DNA of 64,000 nucleotides from Desulfuromonadales bacterium. Its GTDB lineage: Bacteria > Desulfobacterota > Desulfuromonadia > Geobacterales > Pseudopelobacteraceae. The translations under genes were made by a program, and so were the position numbers. This document shows, in pieces, positions 60,109 to 64,000 of the stretch; positions within the stretch are counted from its first letter, which is position 1; each line of letters starts with the position of its first letter. The notes under the pieces were generated by a model that did not search any database, was not told where the DNA came from, and saw only the letters and a program-made list of their open reading frames with translations. Where the stretch lies: assembly GCA_013377095.1 (NCBI GenBank), contig JACAAY010000003.1:1-64000 (forward strand). Direction: 5' to 3'.

Positions 60109-62649
60109 ATGATTAACACTCCGCAAAACAAAATTTCCGTCAATATCGAAGATGAGATGAAACGCTCCTACATGGACTACGCCATGTCGGTCATCGTCGG
60201 CCGCGCCCTGCCTGATGTACGCGACGGCCTCAAGCCGGTGCACCGGCGCTGTCTGTATGCCATGTACGACATGAGCAACGACTATAACAAGCCCTACAAG
60301 AAATCAGCCCGTGTGGTCGGTGATGTCATCGGTAAGTACCACCCCCATGGCGATACGGCCGCCTACGATACCATCGTGCGCATGGCCCAGGACTTCTCCC
60401 TGCGCTACATGCTGGTGGACGGTCAGGGTAACTTTGGTTCAGTTGACGGCGATTCGCCGGCGGCCATGCGTTATACCGAAATTCGCCTGCGCCAGCTTTC
60501 CCATGAATTGCTGAACGACCTGGAAAAAGAGACCGTTGCCATGGTCTCCAACTACAATGACGAGATGCAGGAGCCGACGGTCCTTCCCGCCAAGTTCCCC
60601 AACCTGCTGGTTAACGGCTCCACCGGCATTGCCGTCGGCATGGCCACCAACATACCGCCCCATAACCTGGTCGAGGTGATCAACGGCATCATTGCCGTGA
60701 TTCAAAATCCTGAAACCACCTTCGAGGAGTTGCTGGCGCTGGTGCCTGGTCCGGATTTTCCTACCGGCGCCACCATCTACGGCCGCCAGGGTATTTACGA
60801 CGCCTACTCCACCGGCCGCGGCATCATCCAGATACGTGCCAAGGCCCATGTTGAGGCGTCCAAGAGATCCGAACGCCAGTCAATCATCATCACCGAGCTG
60901 CCCTACCAGGTCAACAAGGCCCGCCTGATCGAGAAGATCGCCGAACTGGTCAAGGAGAAAAAGGTTGAAGGTATCACCGAGATTCGCGATGAATCCGACC
61001 GCGAGGGGATGCGCATCGTCATCGAGGTCAAGCGCGACGAGAACGCCGAGGTGCTGCTCAACCAGCTCTACAAGCAGACCCAGTTGCAGAACTCCTTCGG
61101 CATTATCATGCTGGCCATCGTCCACAACCGGCCGCGGGTACTGACCCTGCGCCAGATGATGGACTGTTTTGTCGAGCACCGCTGCGAAGTGGTTACTCGC
61201 CGCACCAACTTCGAACTGAAGAAGGCCCTGGCCAGGGCCCATATTCTGGAAGGCCTCAAGATCGCCCTGGACTGGCTGGATGCGGTGATTGAGTTGATCC
61301 GTGAATCCAAGACTCCACCCGAGGCCAAACAGGGACTGATGGATGGCACGTTTGCCAACCCCGAGTATTTGGCGCGATTGAACCTGCCCCGTCCCGCAGG
61401 TTATGAGCATGAAGTACAGCTGTCCGATATCCAGGCCCAGGCCATCCTGGAAATGCGCCTGCAGCGCTTGACCGGTCTGGAGCGGGACAAGATCATCTCC
61501 GAGTACGAAGAAATCCTGCGTCTTATCGCACGCTTGAGGGAGATTCTGGCCTCGGATACCGAAATTCTCAAGATCATTGTCGACGAACTGACCGATATCC
61601 GGGACAGGTTCGGCGACAAGCGCCGCTCGGAGATTGCGGACAGAACCGCTGATATCTCCCTGGAGGACACCATTGAGGACGAAGAGATGGTGGTTACCAT
61701 CTCCCACACCGGCTACATAAAGCGCAGCGCCGTGGATCTCTACCGCTCCCAGCGCCGGGGCGGTAAGGGCAAGACCGGCATGAAGACCAAGGATGAGGAT
61801 TTCGTCGAACAGCTCTTCATCGCCTCCACCAAGGACTACCTGCTCTGCTTCACCGACGCCGGACGGATGTACTGGCTCAAGGTCTACGAGATCCCCGAGG
61901 GAAGCCGCACCACCAAGGGCAAGGCTGTGGTCAACCTGGTCAATGTCGGTATGGATGAGAAGATCACCACCATCCTGCCGATCAAGGAGTTCAGCGAGGA
62001 CACCTCCCTGTTCATGGCCACCCGCAACGGAGTGGTCAAAAAGACGCCGCTGATCGAATACTCCAACGTGCGCTCCGGTGGCATCATCGCCGTCAAGCTG
62101 GATGAGGGTGACAAGTTGATCGGTGTGGCCCTGACCGACGGCACCAAGGATATTTTCCTGGCATCCCGCAACGGCAAGGCGATTCGTTTCCACGAAGCCG
62201 ATGCCCGCTCCATGGGACGCGTCACCCGCGGTGTGCGCGGCATGAATCTGAATGAAGACGATCATGTGATCGGGATGGAGATCGTGGATAACGAGGCGGT
62301 CGGTTCAACCATCTTCACCGTCTGCGAGAACGGTTATGGCAAACGTACCGATCTTGACGAATACCGTGGTCAGACCCGCGGCGGCAAGGGCATGATCACC
62401 ATCAAGACCAGCGACCGCAACGGCTGCGTGGTCAATGTCATGCAGGTAGCCAATGACCATGACCTGATGGTAATTACCGATAACGGTAAAATTCTGCGGG
62501 TGCCGGTATCCGGTTTCTCGGTCATCGGGCGCAATACCCAGGGTGTCCGTCTGATTACCACCGAGGTCAAGGAAAAGGTGGTTGCCGTGGCCAGACTGGC
62601 CGAGAAGGAAGAGGACGAAGAGTTTGAAGGGGATGATGGGACCGAGTAG
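60109..62649 (+). CDS. gyrA: DNA gyrase subunit A
   Basis: An 846-residue topoisomerase subunit. The winged-helix domain holds catalytic Tyr122 in AMRYTEIRL. The quinolone-determining loop is [10 protein letters not shown], with Thr at position 83 in place of the E. coli Ser. The C-terminal domain carries the GyrA-box wrapping motif QRRGGKG and blade repeats. The acidic tail is typical. The gene lies 30 bases after gyrB. Confidence 0.98.
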   Translation: MINTPQNKISVNIEDEMKRSYMDYAMSVIVGRALPDVRDGLKPVHRRCLYAMYDMSNDYNKPYKKSARVVGDVIGKYHPHGDTAAYDTIVRMAQDFSLRYMLVDGQGNFGSVDGDSPAAMRYTEIRLRQLSHELLNDLEKETVAMVSNYNDEMQEPTVLPAKFPNLLVNGSTGIAVGMATNIPPHNLVEVINGIIAVIQNPETTFEELLALVPGPDFPTGATIYGRQGIYDAYSTGRGIIQIRAKAHVEASKRSERQSIIITELPYQVNKARLIEKIAELVKEKKVEGITEIRDESDREGMRIVIEVKRDENAEVLLNQLYKQTQLQNSFGIIMLAIVHNRPRVLTLRQMMDCFVEHRCEVVTRRTNFELKKALARAHILEGLKIALDWLDAVIELIRESKTPPEAKQGLMDGTFANPEYLARLNLPRPAGYEHEVQLSDIQAQAILEMRLQRLTGLERDKIISEYEEILRLIARLREILASDTEILKIIVDELTDIRDRFGDKRRSEIADRTADISLEDTIEDEEMVVTISHTGYIKRSAVDLYRSQRRGGKGKTGMKTKDEDFVEQLFIASTKDYLLCFTDAGRMYWLKVYEIPEGSRTTKGKAVVNLVNVGMDEKITTILPIKEFSEDTSLFMATRNGVVKKTPLIEYSNVRSGGIIAVKLDEGDKLIGVALTDGTKDIFLASRNGKAIRFHEADARSMGRVTRGVRGMNLNEDDHVIGMEIVDNEAVGSTIFTVCENGYGKRTDLDEYRGQTRGGKGMITIKTSDRNGCVVNVMQVANDHDLMVITDNGKILRVPVSGFSVIGRNTQGVRLITTEVKEKVVAVARLAEKEEDEEFEGDDGTE

Positions 62650-62656
62650 AGTCAGG

Positions 62657-62693
62657 CCCCTGTGTCTGCCCGCGACCAGGGCGGCCACAGGGG
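62657..62693 (+). terminator. hairpin after gyrA
   Basis: CCCCTGTG (62657-62664) pairs with CACAGGGG (62686-62693), with an inner GCCC/GGGC pairing. No T run follows, and the next gene starts 28 bases later, so read-through is likely. Confidence 0.4.
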
Positions 62694-62721
62694 GTAGCCC
62701 CTGCAGGTTCAAAAACAGAAC

Positions 62722-64000
62722 ATGAACAGAGCCTTCACTATTGATAAATCACTGAGGGAGCGGCGGCGTATCATACGCCTGCTGGATTTTCTCAAGCGTG
62801 ATGACCTGACCACCGAGCAGATGGAGCGGATCGGCAAGCGTCTGCAGAAATCGGGGCGGCGGGCGCTGCGTCCCTTGGTGCGTAAACTGTGGCGGGAGAA
62901 AAACGGCACTGCCATTTACCGTTACACCTGCATGCTGGATTTTTTCGAGGACTCCAATTGGCTTGATCAACTGGTCCAGATCACCATCAAGCGTACGGAC
63001 CTGGATGAGCAGTCCCGCATGGCGCTGCTGGATGCCCTGCATGACTATGGGGTTGATGTCACCGCTCCTCCCTTTGCATCCATGACCGGTTATGGAGCGC
63101 GATCCATGGAAGGGTTTATCGGCGACTGCCTGAAGGATGGAGAGCGCGGGCTGGTACGCTTCATGGATATGTTTCTGGACGCAGACAACGACGTTCGAGA
63201 ACGGATGACCCGTTTTCTGTCCGAGGTTGGAACACCCGATGCGGTGTCATTGCTGGAGATCCTGATCTCCTTCGAGCGGCCCGAGGTGGTCCGTGAGGCA
63301 ATTATTACCCTGGGAAAAATAAAAAACGGTCTCGCCCTGACGGTGCTCACCAGCGCGGAAAAACGGCATGAGGGCGATGTTGCCGACCTGATTCGCCGCA
63401 GTATCCGCCGGCTCTCCTTCATGGGAATCCGGCAGCCGGAGCAGCTCCCCCCCTCTTTTCCCGTGCCACGGCCGCTCTACCAAGTTCAGGCCGGTCCGGT
63501 GGATATCTACGGCTCCCGTTCATTGCTGTTTTCCTGGCAGCTGGATGATGGGACCTATGCCACCCTGTTGCTGCTGGTTGGCGAATCCGAGGGCATCATC
63601 AACGCGCTCAGCTACCGCATGAAGGATACTTCCGAGTACGATGCGGTTCTGCGAGAGATCACCGCCGGTGAGCTGCTGGAACCAGTGGAATCGTCCTATG
63701 CCCTGGCTCTGCTGAGGGACGCTCTCTCCAACAGCCGCAAGCAGAGCTACCATCTGCCGCCCGATTTCTATGTTGACATGCGGATGTTCTATCCTGATTC
63801 GCTGCGCTCCGAAGCGTACATTCCCCGATTCAGCCTGGTTCACCTGGAAGGTATCGTTGAGCGGATACCCGACTATATAGCCGGCAGCAGCGAGCTGCTT
63901 GACCATCCCGGCCTTGAGGGGTGGATGCTGTCGGAGCCGGCGGTGTATGATGTTGCCGAGCGTCTGGACAGGCTGGAAAAAACCGCCGCCGGCAAGGGTG
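62722..64000 (+). CDS. unrecognised helical protein, possibly HEAT-repeat like (partial)
   Basis: The ATG at 62722 opens a frame that stays open to the window end (426 codons). It begins MNRAFTIDKSLRERRRIIRLLDFL and holds repeated amphipathic helix pairs over about residues 10-235, suggestive of HEAT-like repeats (for example SLLEILISFERPEVVREAIITLGKI). A later globular part holds VDIYGSRSLLFSWQLDDGTYATLLLLVG. I do not recognise the family. It follows gyrA on the same strand, perhaps on the same transcript. The 3' end is outside the window. Confidence 0.7.
   Translation, partial: MNRAFTIDKSLRERRRIIRLLDFLKRDDLTTEQMERIGKRLQKSGRRALRPLVRKLWREKNGTAIYRYTCMLDFFEDSNWLDQLVQITIKRTDLDEQSRMALLDALHDYGVDVTAPPFASMTGYGARSMEGFIGDCLKDGERGLVRFMDMFLDADNDVRERMTRFLSEVGTPDAVSLLEILISFERPEVVREAIITLGKIKNGLALTVLTSAEKRHEGDVADLIRRSIRRLSFMGIRQPEQLPPSFPVPRPLYQVQAGPVDIYGSRSLLFSWQLDDGTYATLLLLVGESEGIINALSYRMKDTSEYDAVLREITAGELLEPVESSYALALLRDALSNSRKQSYHLPPDFYVDMRMFYPDSLRSEAYIPRFSLVHLEGIVERIPDYIAGSSELLDHPGLEGWMLSEPAVYDVAERLDRLEKTAAGKG

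Noticed and set aside
60880-62265. 461-codon leftward frame opposite gyrA
   Set aside because: Antisense shadow of gyrA; no recognisable protein features.

Overview
The window is bacterial chromosomal DNA of Geobacteraceae type (Desulfuromonadales, Geobacter / Trichlorobacter / Pelobacter propionicus group). This rests on gene content: a GEMM-type riboswitch of the G20A variety, futalosine menaquinone synthesis, PiT phosphate transport with a DUF47 partner, multihaem-style CxxCH lipoproteins and heptose/LPS genes. No plasmid, phage or insertion-sequence gene was seen, and no rRNA, tRNA or CRISPR array was recognised. The most diagnostic landmark is the replication-origin block at 53-63 kb.

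Layout. 0-3.6 kb: tail of a surface-polysaccharide cluster (nucleotidyltransferase, MurJ-like flippase, methyltransferase). 3.6-9.6 kb: tag, radC and uppP leftward; DUF47 plus pit rightward with a possible Pho box; a DUF2062 protein; an endonuclease Q-like PHP protein. 9.7-11.9 kb: two parvulin-type periplasmic chaperone lipoproteins. 12-18.6 kb, leftward: degenerate double receiver, hldE, gmhA, a family 2 glycosyltransferase, mreB and a soluble histidine kinase. 18.7-24.6 kb: ileS-lspA and ftsK. 24.7-25.7 kb: a riboswitch with an overlapping terminator ahead of an unrecognised membrane protein. 25.7-31.5 kb: pckA, a Thr-repeat lipoprotein, a dihaem lipoprotein, tatD, a glycosyltransferase and a cardiolipin synthase.

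31.6-46.1 kb is one long leftward run with overlapping or abutting genes: mqnC, rnd, arnC, a split arnA (two separate genes), seven type II secretion genes (gspH-I-J-K-L-M-N), a stand-alone MshEN-domain protein, nadD, rsfS, rlmH and gpmI. 46.2-53.5 kb is the leftward rpmH-rnpA-yidD-yidC-mnmE-mnmG-rsmG block with two parS sites but no parAB next to it. 53.5-64 kb carries DnaA boxes on both sides of dnaA, then dnaN, recF, gyrB, gyrA and the start of an unrecognised helical (possibly HEAT-like) protein cut by the window edge.

Worth a second look: the GEMM riboswitch and its orphan target; the parS pair; an rnpA gene whose only plausible starts lie inside rpmH; the split arn genes; the partial Gsp cluster beside an MshEN protein; and an endonuclease Q-like repair enzyme. 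No wholly new multi-gene system can be demonstrated from the sequence alone. The riboswitch plus its unknown membrane protein is the best candidate for undescribed biology.
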